A stretch of DNA of 64,000 nt from Mycobacterium sp. ACS4331 (GTDB taxonomy: Bacteria > Actinomycetota > Actinomycetes > Mycobacteriales > Mycobacteriaceae): positions 186,001 through 250,000 of the forward strand of contig NZ_LZHW01000087.1 of the NCBI RefSeq assembly GCF_001667265.1, given 5' to 3'. This document shows, piece after piece, positions 1-8,410 of the stretch. Made by a program: the position numbers and the translations under genes. Each line of letters starts with the position of its first letter. Positions within the stretch are counted from its first letter, which is position 1. Below the pieces are notes generated by a model. It worked only from the letters and a program-made list of their open reading frames with translations. It did not search any database and was not told the origin of the DNA.

Positions 1-36
1 GTGCGCTACCCGACCTGGTTCCGCGGCACTCCTTGA
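1..36 (+). CDS. possible 3' end of an upstream gene (partial)
   Basis: Reading from base 1, eleven codons run in frame to a TGA at 34-36 (VRYPTWFRGTP). The composition fits coding sequence, but the piece is far too short to identify. It could equally be a chance reading. No function is proposed. Confidence 0.25.
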   Translation: MRYPTWFRGTP

Positions 37-110
37 TCCACAGGCTCGCAAGCCCCTGAGCTGGCCCTACAGTGAATTACACACATGTTATTCACACCCG
101 CCGCGCCAGA

Positions 111-671
111 TCACGGCGCAGATGGCGGTCTCGGCCACCCCGCCATGGCAAGCTCCGCGACAGCATGCAGATCCTCCCTGCTGGCGCCGCTGCGCGCCTG
201 CACCGCGATCCCCTGACACACGGCGGCGATCCAGCGGGCCAGCAGCAGTGGGTCGACACCGGACAACTCTCCATCCGCCACCGCGGTGTCGAACCGTTCC
301 GCGAGTTGCTGCACCGTCGTATCGCGTACGGCGGCCAGGCCCGGGGCCTCACCGACCGTCAGGCACCCGCGAATCTCGCCACTGACCGTATCGGCCGCAC
401 CGTGCACCATCGCCTCGGCGACCTCGCGGGCCGTCCGCCGGGCCAGCGCCTCGGCGAGGTAGGCGCTCGGGCCCGTGAGGTAGCGCCGCAGGGCACGGTC
501 GAACAGGTTCTCCTTCGACCCGAACTCGGCATAGATGCTGCGCCGATTCACCCCGGTCGCGGCGGCGACGTCGGAAATGGAGACTCCGTCGAAGCCGTGC
601 TCCCAGAACAGCTTCATCGCCGCGGTCTCGACGTCCTCGGGGTCATACTCCCGTGGTCTGCCGACCGCCAT
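111..671 (-). CDS. TetR/AcrR family transcriptional regulator
   Basis: A 186-residue repressor-type protein. Residues about 10-55 form the TetR helix-turn-helix, with the recognition segment GVNRRSIYAEFGSKENLF. The rest is an all-helical ligand-binding domain ending in a short Pro-rich tail. The start is the ATG of MAVGRPRE. An upstream in-frame ATG would add 42 residues that run through the promoter and do not resemble protein. The gene is divergent from an SDR at 785, with 113 bases between them that hold a palindrome, so it probably represses that SDR and itself. The ligand is not predictable. Confidence 0.85.
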   Translation of the reverse strand: MAVGRPREYDPEDVETAAMKLFWEHGFDGVSISDVAAATGVNRRSIYAEFGSKENLFDRALRRYLTGPSAYLAEALARRTAREVAEAMVHGAADTVSGEIRGCLTVGEAPGLAAVRDTTVQQLAERFDTAVADGELSGVDPLLLARWIAAVCQGIAVQARSGASREDLHAVAELAMAGWPRPPSAP

Positions 672-761
672 TGCGGACCACCCTTCTGTGATGCCGGTCA
701 TACTGGGAATGCACACCCCGCGACAGGACTTGACCTCAACGTACTTAGTAACAATACGGTT

Positions 762-771
762 CGTAATTACG
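762..771. promoter_or_regulatory. palindrome between tetR and SDR (likely operator)
   Basis: CGTAATTACG is a perfect 10-bp palindrome 13 bp before the SDR ATG. It lies in an AT-rich patch that is unusual for this genome. A TTGACC at 730-735 could be a -35 element for the SDR. This is the likely TetR binding site; that role is inferred from position and symmetry. Confidence 0.4.
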
Positions 772-784
772 AGAGGCGCCTGAC

Positions 785-1531
785 ATGAGCACAACACCCC
801 TGACCGGACGACGAGCGCTGGTGACCGGAGGGTCGCGCGGGATCGGTGCGGAGATCGTCCGGCGACTGACCAAGGACGGCGCCGCGGTGGCCTTCACCTA
901 CTCAGCCTCCGCCGGCCACGCTGACAAACTCGTCGCCGAGCTCACCGCCAACGGAGCCACCGTCGTGGCCCTGCAGGCCGATGCCGCGGATGCGACTCAG
1001 GCCGCGAACGCGGTCGAGCAGGCCGTGACCGCGCTCGGCGGCCTGGACATCGTGGTGAACAACGCGGCCGTCGCCCACATCGCGCCGATCGACGAGTTCC
1101 CCGGCGAGGAGTTCGACCGCCTGGTGGCGATCAACATCGGCAGCACGTACTGGACGACCCGAACCGCGATCAAGCACCTCGGTGAAGGTGGACGGATCAT
1201 CAACATCGGCAGCATCAACGCCGACCGGATTCCCGGACCCGGACTGTCGGTGTACGGCATGACCAAGGGTGCGGTGGCCTCATTCACCCGCGGGCTGGCC
1301 CGCGATCTCGGTGACCGCGGCATCACCGTCAACAACGTGCAACCCGGGCCGATCGACACCGACGCGAACCCCAAGGAGGGTGACTTCGCGGAGAGCCTCA
1401 AGCAGGTCACCACACAGGGCCGCTACGGGCACACCAGCGACGTCGCGTCCTTCGTGAGCTTCCTGGCCGGCCCCGAGTCCGGCTACATCACCGGCGCGAA
1501 TCTCAACGTCGACGGCGGCTTCACGGTGTGA
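785..1531 (+). CDS. short-chain dehydrogenase/reductase
   Basis: A 248-residue classical SDR of the 3-oxoacyl-ACP reductase-like type. It has the nucleotide-binding motif TGGSRGIG at residues 14-21, NNAAV near 92-96, and catalytic Ser143, Tyr157 and Lys161 (YGMTK). The C-terminus ANLNVDGGFTV is standard for the family. A stand-alone SDR divergent from a TetR gene usually acts on a xenobiotic or small carbonyl compound. The real substrate cannot be read from the sequence. Confidence 0.88.
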   Translation: MSTTPLTGRRALVTGGSRGIGAEIVRRLTKDGAAVAFTYSASAGHADKLVAELTANGATVVALQADAADATQAANAVEQAVTALGGLDIVVNNAAVAHIAPIDEFPGEEFDRLVAINIGSTYWTTRTAIKHLGEGGRIINIGSINADRIPGPGLSVYGMTKGAVASFTRGLARDLGDRGITVNNVQPGPIDTDANPKEGDFAESLKQVTTQGRYGHTSDVASFVSFLAGPESGYITGANLNVDGGFTV

Positions 1532-1559
1532 CGATCCGCAACCTTTGGCGCACTCGCCG

Positions 1560-3473
1560 TCACGGCGCGAACAGGATGCCGTCGTCTGACGCCGTCGCCA
1601 GCAGTTCGGGGATCGTCAACTTGCCGTAGCCGGCGTGGACGGGTCCACGCTTGGTGCCCAGGAACGGCACCACACCGGGGTCCGGGGTGACGTCGAGGTG
1701 GTAGGCCTGCACGCCGGGCAGGTGGTACTGGAAGAAGTTCATCAGGTAGTCGACCAGGAAGATCACGCTGCCGGTCAGGCTCTTGCCCCACAACGCGGAC
1801 GCGTTGTACAGCGGGGTCATGGCGGCGGGATCTCCGACCATGACGATCGGCCCGTAGTGCGGCTTGCTGCCACCGGCGGGCACGAAGGGCGGCATGAAGG
1901 GTTGCAGGCCAGGCAGATCGGTCGCCATGTACGGAGCGGAGCTTCCATAGGTTCCGATGTTGACGAACATCGAGTCGGTGCCGTTGCCGTCGACGGTGGT
2001 GTTGATGCCGGGAGCCTCGAACCCGATGCCGGCCAGGCCGGTCTGCTGCGCGACGTACTGGGCCTCCCAACCGCCGAGCGAGTGACCCGTGACGAAGACA
2101 TCGTCCTCGCTGTAGCCCTGCAGCGCGGCCTCGGCCAGCACCTCCTCGGCGAAGTCGTGGGCGTCGTAGAAGGCCCACGGGGTGCTGCCCGTGAAGACCA
2201 CCTGCAGATCCGCGACCAACTGGGGAATCACGATCAGCGGGTTGAACAGCAGGTGCGTCCCGCCGGTCGTGCCCTGGTAGGCGATGATCACCTGCCCCTC
2301 GGGGGTCACCCAGGCCTTACCGACCATGCCGGTGAGGAGGTTGGTTCTCTGCATCTGGTGGCCGTTGACCACGAACGGCTTCAGGTCACCGGGGGTGGAC
2401 CCGAGCACGTACGCGGCCGTCGAGGCGTTGAGGAACTGTTCCACCGTCGGGGTCAACCGGTCCGTCGGGCCGTCGTAGACCAGCGTCGGAACCTCGGGTT
2501 GCGGCGGCGGGTCCTCCCACAGGCCCAGCAGTCGCTCGATCTCACGGAAGGCGCCGAAGATCAGGTCGTTGATCGGACCGAGGCCGATCGGAAGCGTCGG
2601 GCTGTTCGCCGAGGAGGTGAAGTCGAGAGCCTCCAGCACCGCGTTGACGATCCGGCCGGGAAGCTCCAGCAGCTTGGCGACCGGTGAGAGAGGTTGCGGC
2701 GGGCTGGGTGTCGTGGTGTCGACGGTGGTCGAGGTGATCGCGGCCAGCGGTGCCAGCGAGCCGACAGGGGTGCTGGCCGCGGGCTCGGCCTGCGCCTGAA
2801 GTGCGGTCGACGCCGCGGCGCCCGGGAGTTCCGCCCGCGGGGCGGGCGGCGCGACGGCCGCACCGAGTTCGTGGCGCAGTGATCGGCCGAACGCCGGCAG
2901 AGGACGTCTGAGGGTGAGCGTGTCGCGCACGCTCACCGCCTCGAGCGCGGACGCCTGCTCGATCGGACCCGGCTCCACGACAACGACTTCGGGACTGATC
3001 GGGTCAGGCGAGACGGGGCTGCCGGCCTGCGGTGAATCCAGCACCTGGCCGTCGGTCACCGCCGACGGCGCTTGTGTGGTCTGCGTGGGCGCGCCCACTG
3101 TGGTGTCGCCAGTCCCGACGTCACGATCCGGCCGCGTCCAACGGTCCTTGGCCCTGGTCAGGGCATCCGCGACGCGACCAGCGAGATCGGGCGTGCGTTC
3201 ATCGGCCCGCTCGGCCTTGCGGACGCCGAACGGTCTGCGAAGATCCCTGGGCCCCGACACCCGATCATCGCGGTCGGCGGGACCGGCCGAACCGATCCCG
3301 GAGGGGCCGGCACTGCCGGTCGACTCCGATGCCACCCCGGGGGCGGCCTCATCGGCCCACGCGGTGCCCGGCGCGGGCGTGAATGCGATCCCGCCGGCGA
3401 GCGCCACCGCCGCGACGCCGTACCGAAACCATCTGTCCCTGGGGCGGATTCCCGCTCCACCAACACGCTTCAC
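1560..3473 (-). CDS. secreted lipase-like alpha/beta hydrolase with long Pro/Ala-rich N-terminal region
   Basis: A 637-residue exported protein. A signal peptide covers roughly the first 45 residues: basic start, hydrophobic VAAVALAGGIAF, then a likely cut after GTAWA. About 250 residues rich in Pro, Ala, Ser and Thr follow. The C-terminal half is a hydrolase domain with the nucleophile elbow GHSLGG and the following GFEAPG stretch, as in class 3-like lipases. The GTG start is preferred because AGGGAG sits about nine bases upstream; longer in-frame extensions lack a signal-like start. It may hydrolyse lipids or esters in the cell envelope. The exact substrate is unknown. Confidence 0.75.
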   Translation of the reverse strand: MKRVGGAGIRPRDRWFRYGVAAVALAGGIAFTPAPGTAWADEAAPGVASESTGSAGPSGIGSAGPADRDDRVSGPRDLRRPFGVRKAERADERTPDLAGRVADALTRAKDRWTRPDRDVGTGDTTVGAPTQTTQAPSAVTDGQVLDSPQAGSPVSPDPISPEVVVVEPGPIEQASALEAVSVRDTLTLRRPLPAFGRSLRHELGAAVAPPAPRAELPGAAASTALQAQAEPAASTPVGSLAPLAAITSTTVDTTTPSPPQPLSPVAKLLELPGRIVNAVLEALDFTSSANSPTLPIGLGPINDLIFGAFREIERLLGLWEDPPPQPEVPTLVYDGPTDRLTPTVEQFLNASTAAYVLGSTPGDLKPFVVNGHQMQRTNLLTGMVGKAWVTPEGQVIIAYQGTTGGTHLLFNPLIVIPQLVADLQVVFTGSTPWAFYDAHDFAEEVLAEAALQGYSEDDVFVTGHSLGGWEAQYVAQQTGLAGIGFEAPGINTTVDGNGTDSMFVNIGTYGSSAPYMATDLPGLQPFMPPFVPAGGSKPHYGPIVMVGDPAAMTPLYNASALWGKSLTGSVIFLVDYLMNFFQYHLPGVQAYHLDVTPDPGVVPFLGTKRGPVHAGYGKLTIPELLATASDDGILFAP

Positions 3474-3510
3474 GCGGATGACTCTCCCTTGAATCTGCAC
3501 CCCACCGGCG

Positions 3511-3534
3511 ATGTGACAACACACAATGTCACAT
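3511..3534. promoter_or_regulatory. inverted repeat upstream of the lipase-like gene
   Basis: ATGTGAC, ten bases, GTCACAT: perfect 7-bp arms about 40 bases upstream of the hydrolase start. The half-sites resemble CRP half-sites (TGTGA/TCACA), but the gap between them is 12 bases instead of the usual 6-8. It is therefore better read as an operator for an unknown dimeric regulator. Confidence 0.4.
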
Positions 3535-3640
3535 ATCGGCGATTTCGGGCGGTCGATTCGCGTCTTTGGGGAGATTTTGCGCGCACCCCAGCGCGGCACT
3601 CACCAGACGAGGGCGGGCGGCGGACCCCGCGCAGGTGCGG

Positions 3641-5245
3641 CTACTCGACGGCCTCGTTCGGGTCCGTGGCGACCTTGAGCGGCTGATGCTCGACGACCTC
3701 GTCAGTGCCGGGCAGGTCGTCGTAGCGGCGCATGTACTCGTCGATCTCGGCGATGATCTCCGGGCCCGGGGTTCCCCACCCCTCCTGATAGCCGTACACC
3801 TCCGCCAGTGGCCGGTGGCCGCGGTCGCCGTCGAGGATCTCCACGTGCTGCGGGCTCAACATGGCCGGGTGCCGCACGCCGGCCGCCTCCGAGACCTTCA
3901 ACAGATCTCGTCGCAAGGTCAGGACGTAGTTGGCCAGCCGATGTGCCTTCTGTTCCGGATCGAGCCCACGCGCCAGCCAGGGGTTCTGCGTGGCGACCCC
4001 GGTGGGGCAGCGATCGGTGTGACACTTCTGCGCCTGAATGCAGCCGATGGCCAGCATCGCCTCCCGGGCCACGTTGACGAGGTCGACTCCCAGGGCGAAA
4101 GCGACGATCGCGTTGGCGGGCAGCCCCAGCTTGCCCGATCCGATCCACGTGACACGGTCGGTCAGGCCTCGCTGCGCGAACAGTCCGTACACCGCGGCGA
4201 ATCCGGTCCGGAACGGAAAGGACACGTGGTCGGCGAAGACCAGCGGCGCAGCGCCCGTGCCGCCCTCACCACCGTCGATCGTGATGAAGTCCACGCCCCG
4301 CTGTCCGTCGCCCATCCGGTCCGCGAGCGACTCCCAGAATCCCAGCTCCCCCACCGCGGACTTGATGCCGACCGGCAGTCCGGTGGCGTGCGCGATCCGC
4401 TCCACGACGTCGAGCATCTCGTCGACATTGCGGAACGCCGTGTGCCGGGAGGGGCTCGCGACGTCCTTGCCCTGCTCGACTCCCCGGATGCGGGCGATCT
4501 CCGCATTCACCTTGGCGCCCGGCAGATGTCCGCCGAGACCTGGTTTCGCGCCCTGGCTGAGCTTGATCTCGATGGCGCGCACCGGGCCGGAGCCGACGAC
4601 GTCGACCAACCGGTCCAGGTCGAAGTCGCCGTGCTCGTCCCGGCAGCCGAAGTAGCCGGTGCCGATCTGGAACACCAGGTCACCACCCTGCCGGTGATGG
4701 TCGGAGAGGCCACCCTCGCCGGTGTTGTGCCAGAACTCCGCGATCTTGGCGCCCTTGTTCATCGCCTCGATCGCCTGCGGGCTGAGCGAGCCGAACGACA
4801 TCGCCGACACGTTGACCACCGATGCGGGACGAAAAGCCAGCCGACGACCCCGGGGCCCCCCGAGCACCTTCGCGCCCGGCACTTCGATGTCATGCCCGTG
4901 GATCGGCGACGCCGGCACCACATCGGAGAAGGTCGCCTGCTTGATGATCGGGTACGCGGCGTTCTCGGTGTCGTTGTCGGTGCCGAACGCGAAGTAGTTG
5001 TTCTCCTTCTTCGACGAGGTGTACACCCAGCGGCGCTGGTCACGGCTGAACGGCCGCTCTGCGTCATTGCTGGTGATGATGTACTGGCGCAACTCCGGGC
5101 CGATCGACTCCAGCAGGTACCGTGCCCGCGCGACGACCGGGAAGTTGCGGCGCAGGGCGTGCTCCTTCTGCAGCAGGTCCTGCACCGCGACACCCGCCAG
5201 CGCGGCGGCGGGGGCAACGAGGGCTGCGAGCGTCCGCTTCTTCAT
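3641..5245 (-). CDS. FMN-binding glutamate synthase-domain protein
   Basis: A 534-residue protein consisting of the central FMN/Fe-S domain of the glutamate synthase large subunit, with no amidotransferase domain. A hydrophobic N-terminal segment (residues about 5-25) suggests membrane association. The domain carries the FMN-barrel signatures SAMSFGSLS, IEIKLSQGAKPGLGG and IDGGEGGTGA, and the cluster-binding motif CIQAQKCHTDRC with three cysteines for a [3Fe-4S] centre. Start chosen at MKKRTLAAL; the longer ORF adds only eleven unlikely residues. Proteins like this occur widely next to unrelated genes. Whether it makes glutamate or acts on another substrate is unknown. Confidence 0.85.
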   Translation of the reverse strand: MKKRTLAALVAPAAALAGVAVQDLLQKEHALRRNFPVVARARYLLESIGPELRQYIITSNDAERPFSRDQRRWVYTSSKKENNYFAFGTDNDTENAAYPIIKQATFSDVVPASPIHGHDIEVPGAKVLGGPRGRRLAFRPASVVNVSAMSFGSLSPQAIEAMNKGAKIAEFWHNTGEGGLSDHHRQGGDLVFQIGTGYFGCRDEHGDFDLDRLVDVVGSGPVRAIEIKLSQGAKPGLGGHLPGAKVNAEIARIRGVEQGKDVASPSRHTAFRNVDEMLDVVERIAHATGLPVGIKSAVGELGFWESLADRMGDGQRGVDFITIDGGEGGTGAAPLVFADHVSFPFRTGFAAVYGLFAQRGLTDRVTWIGSGKLGLPANAIVAFALGVDLVNVAREAMLAIGCIQAQKCHTDRCPTGVATQNPWLARGLDPEQKAHRLANYVLTLRRDLLKVSEAAGVRHPAMLSPQHVEILDGDRGHRPLAEVYGYQEGWGTPGPEIIAEIDEYMRRYDDLPGTDEVVEHQPLKVATDPNEAVE

Positions 5246-5373
5246 GTGGCCACACTGCCACACCCGGTCCGGCGCCATGCCCGATCGAGGGTGGCCGGAC
5301 CGTCACGGCGGATCAGTGAAAGTGCTTGCGACACAAGCGCCGCTCGGCGTGGCCAGTCAACACGCGGTGCCAC

Positions 5374-5814
5374 TCATTGGCCGGGCATCATCATGCCGGG
5401 ACCCATGTCCTGGTCCGGGCCCATCATGCCGGGACCCATGTCACCGTGCATGCCCGGCTGCATGGGCATACCGCACCGGGTGCCCAGATCCTGCACCGGC
5501 TGGTGGATGCTTCGCATCGCGTCCGCAACCTCGGGATGGCTGTCGGTGTACGTCTTGATCATGTCGCGGCGCGCCTGCGGCGTCGCCTCGCGCCTGGCGT
5601 CGGAGAACACCTGTGCGACATCCGGGTGGGAATCCAGATAGTCGGCCATCTGGGTCATCGCGGCGGCGTGCGCGCGCATCATCGCCGCCGGGGAGCACGG
5701 ATCCGGCGGCTCGGCGCCCGCCACACCCGCGGTGGCCAGGGCCATCACTCCGGCCGCACCGGCGGCGGCCAGCACACGTGGAATTCGGCCACTTCCGAGG
5801 CGTGGTCCTGTCAT
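5374..5814 (-). CDS. secreted mycobacterial haem-binding (hemophore-related) protein with Met-rich tail
   Basis: A 146-residue exported protein. A signal peptide ends near AGVAGAEP. The central region has a paired Cys (DPCSP and TRCGM) and an alpha-helical segment of the type seen in mycobacterial haem-binding proteins (Rv0203-like, MHB domain). The last 30 residues are Met/Gly/Pro repeats built around MGPGMM, coded by a 33-bp-period DNA repeat. The tail could bind metal ions or simply be flexible. It stands alone between a glutamate-synthase-like gene and a divergent metal transporter. Haem binding is inferred from family resemblance. Confidence 0.65.
   Translation of the reverse strand: MTGPRLGSGRIPRVLAAAGAAGVMALATAGVAGAEPPDPCSPAAMMRAHAAAMTQMADYLDSHPDVAQVFSDARREATPQARRDMIKTYTDSHPEVADAMRSIHQPVQDLGTRCGMPMQPGMHGDMGPGMMGPDQDMGPGMMMPGQ
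5389..5442. repeat. direct repeat coding for Met-rich tail
   Basis: The 21-bp unit CATCATGCCGGGACCCATGTC occurs at 5389-5409 and again at 5422-5442, a 33-bp period. It codes for an eleven-residue repeat in the C-terminus of the haem-binding-like protein. Confidence 0.8.
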
Positions 5815-6022
5815 TGCTCCTCCTCCGCCGGCACTTTCTCAACCCGTCTGGGTTTCCCCCGGTGCGGCGTTCGAAACATCAGCTTTGGCCTTGCCGCGTC
5901 GCGCAGAAGCATCGTCGGTCGGGTAGGAGCTCGCGATGCCTGCGACGGTGCTGTGGTTCGATGAACTGCGCTGCGGGCGGGGTGACGCGGAGGTGCCCCA
6001 CGACAGATCGGACGGGACTGGG

Positions 6023-6928
6023 ATGACAGCGATTCCGTTGTCCAAGCAGCAGGAACATCGTCTGCTGTCGCGGTTCATGCTGTTGAGCCTGGCCGCGGCG
6101 ATCCTGACCATGGCGCTGAAGGCCGGCGCCGCCGTGGTCACCGGGTCGGTCGGATTCCTGTCCGACGCGTTGGAATCCGGGGTCAACGTCGTCGCAGCCG
6201 TGGTGGCGCTGTGGGCGCTGCGGGTGGCCGCCCGCCCGCGCGATGCCGACCACCACTTCGGTCATGGCAAGGCGGAGTACCTCTCGGCGCTGGTCGAGGG
6301 CGCCATGATCTTCGTGGCCGCCACCGCCATCATCTGGAGCGCGGTCGAGCGCCTCATGAGTCCGGCTCCCCTCGTCCAACCCGGGCTGGGCCTGGCCCTG
6401 TCCACCGTCGCGGCGGGGATCAACCTCGCGGTCGGGGTCACACTGCTGCGGGTGGGCCGGCGGCACCGCTCGATCACCCTCGTCGCCGACGGCAAGCACC
6501 TGCTGACCGACGTGTGGACCTCTGCGGGGGTCATCGTCGGGATCGCCCTTGTCGCACTGACGAATTGGCATCCACTCGACCCGATCGTGGCGCTGGTGGT
6601 CGGGGTCAACATTCTGCTGACCGGATACCGTCTGCTACGCGGTTCGATGAGCAGCCTGCTCAGCGCCGCCCTGCCCGAGAAGGATCACGCCGCGGTGGAC
6701 GCGGTGCTCGACCGGTACCGCAGCGAGTACCCGGTCGAGTTCGCACCGCTGCGCACGGTCGAATCCGGCCGTCAGCGCCTGGTGTTCGTCGTGCTCACCG
6801 TTCCCGGGGAGTGGACCGTGCAGGCGGCACACGATCTCGCGGACAGGCTCGAGACGGACATCGACGCGGCGCTCCCGCACACCGAGACGTTCATCCACGT
6901 GGAGCCCGCCGGCGCTCCTGCCGGGTAG
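6023..6928 (+). CDS. cation diffusion facilitator family transporter
   Basis: A 301-residue CDF antiporter that would export a divalent metal against protons. About six membrane helices span residues 15-210, followed by a cytoplasmic domain of about 80 residues. The loop DADHHFGHGKAE after helix 2 is a family hallmark. In the transport site, helix 5 keeps H and D (KHLLTD). Helix 2 reads DALESGVN, so the two Asp of FieF-type transporters are Glu and Asn. That fits a subgroup with different metal preference and argues against assuming Zn specificity. The ATG of MTAIPLSK is preferred to an upstream ATG that would add a non-conserved, charged leader. Confidence 0.88.
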   Translation: MTAIPLSKQQEHRLLSRFMLLSLAAAILTMALKAGAAVVTGSVGFLSDALESGVNVVAAVVALWALRVAARPRDADHHFGHGKAEYLSALVEGAMIFVAATAIIWSAVERLMSPAPLVQPGLGLALSTVAAGINLAVGVTLLRVGRRHRSITLVADGKHLLTDVWTSAGVIVGIALVALTNWHPLDPIVALVVGVNILLTGYRLLRGSMSSLLSAALPEKDHAAVDAVLDRYRSEYPVEFAPLRTVESGRQRLVFVVLTVPGEWTVQAAHDLADRLETDIDAALPHTETFIHVEPAGAPAG

Positions 6929-6999
6929 CGGCGCAGCGTCCCGGCGGCTTTTTGCCCCAGAATCGACTGGGAACTGCGTCGCGCTCGTAGGCTGGTGCG

Positions 7000-8400
7000 A
7001 TGACCGCGCCCGCCACGGCCACGCTGCCGCCGGGTCCACGACTGCCGGCCGCGATCCAGGCCTGGCTCTGGCTTCGTCACGGCCTGTGGTTCACCGCGTA
7101 CTGCCAGCGCCGCTATGGACCGGTGTTCAGCCAGAGGATCTCGTCGTTCGGCACCGTGGTCTACTTGACGGATCCGGCCGACATCAAGGTGGTGTTCTCC
7201 GGCGACCCCCGCGTTTACCATGCGGGCGAGGCGAATTCGATGCTGAAGGGCATACTCGGGGACACCTCGGTGCTGGTGATCGATGACGAGGTGCACCGCG
7301 ATCGGCGCCGGTTGATGCTGCCCCCGTTCCAGCGGGACGCGGTGGCCAAGCAGGCTTCGGTGATGGCCGAGGTGGCCGCCGCGGACATCGCCACCTGGCC
7401 CACGGGGGTGCCGTTTCCGGTGGCGCCGAGGATGGCGGCGATCACCCTCGAGATCATCCTGCGGACCGTCATCGGTGCGAGTGATCCGACCCGGTTGGCC
7501 GCACTTCGCACGGTGATGCCGCGCCTGCTGCGGGTGAGCCCGTGGGAGACCCTGGCGGTGGCCAACCCCAGGCTGCAGCAGCGGTGGCCGTGGCGGCGAC
7601 TGCGGGGCGCCCTGGCCGAGGCCGACCAACTGCTCTACGCCGAGATCGCCGATCGGCGCGCCGACCCCAGATTGGCGGACCGCACAGACGCTTTGGCCAT
7701 GTTGGTGCGCGCCTCCGACGACGGGCAGCGCACCATGACGGACCATGAACTGCGCGACCAGTTGATGACCCTGCTGGTCGCCGGTCATGAGACCACCGCC
7801 AACGGACTGTCGTGGGCGCTGGAGCGGCTGACCCGACACCCCGAGGTCCTGGCCAGGGCTGTGGCCGCCGCGCAGGCGAGCGCGGCCGGCGACCCGACCG
7901 GTGACGAATACCTCGACGCGGTGTGCCGGGAGACGCTCCGGACGCGCACCGTGGTGTTCGACGTCGGCCGCGTCCTGACCGAACCCGTGGAGCTCGCCGG
8001 GTACCGGCTGCCGGCCGGCGCCATGGTCGTTCCGGGGATGGTCCGAGTGCATGCCGACGAGCGGTTGTATCCGAATCCGGACCACTTCGACCCCGACCGC
8101 ATGCTGGGCGCGACGCTGAGCCCCACCACCTGGTTCCCGTTCGGCGGCGGCAACCGACGGTGCCTGGGCGCGACCTTCGCGATGGTCGAGATGAGGGTGG
8201 TGCTGCGCGAGGTCCTGCGCCGCGTCGAGTTGGCCACCACCGCGGCACCCGGCGAACGCCCCAGCCTCAAGCAGGTGGTGTTCGTCCCGCACCGCGGCGC
8301 ACGGATCCTGGTGCGACGCGTCCTGCCGTCGGTCGGCGAGGCCGCGTCCGCACCGGGATGCCCGGCGACCAGAACCGGACCGTCCCCGGCCGAGGGCTAG
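7000..8400 (+). CDS. cytochrome P450
   Basis: A complete 466-residue P450. It has the oxygen-binding I-helix motif AGHETT, the K-helix ETLR, and the haem loop FPFGGGNRRCLGA with the Cys thiolate. It starts with a Pro-rich PPGPRLP stretch, as in mycobacterial CYP138-like enzymes, which is the closest resemblance I can suggest. Substrate unknown. No ferredoxin or reductase gene is adjacent. The cyclase gene begins 10 bases downstream, so the two are probably co-transcribed. Confidence 0.9.
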   Translation: MTAPATATLPPGPRLPAAIQAWLWLRHGLWFTAYCQRRYGPVFSQRISSFGTVVYLTDPADIKVVFSGDPRVYHAGEANSMLKGILGDTSVLVIDDEVHRDRRRLMLPPFQRDAVAKQASVMAEVAAADIATWPTGVPFPVAPRMAAITLEIILRTVIGASDPTRLAALRTVMPRLLRVSPWETLAVANPRLQQRWPWRRLRGALAEADQLLYAEIADRRADPRLADRTDALAMLVRASDDGQRTMTDHELRDQLMTLLVAGHETTANGLSWALERLTRHPEVLARAVAAAQASAAGDPTGDEYLDAVCRETLRTRTVVFDVGRVLTEPVELAGYRLPAGAMVVPGMVRVHADERLYPNPDHFDPDRMLGATLSPTTWFPFGGGNRRCLGATFAMVEMRVVLREVLRRVELATTAAPGERPSLKQVVFVPHRGARILVRRVLPSVGEAASAPGCPATRTGPSPAEG

Positions 8401-8410
8401 GCCTGCCCGG

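Noticed and set aside
3511-3534. CRP binding site
   Set aside because: TGTGA and TCACA are present, but 12 bases apart, whereas CRP-type sites have 6-8.
3566-5641. 691-residue open frame on the plus strand
   Set aside because: It lies antisense to the glutamate synthase-domain gene, has no domain pattern and exists because of the high GC bias. The minus-strand protein has clear motifs.
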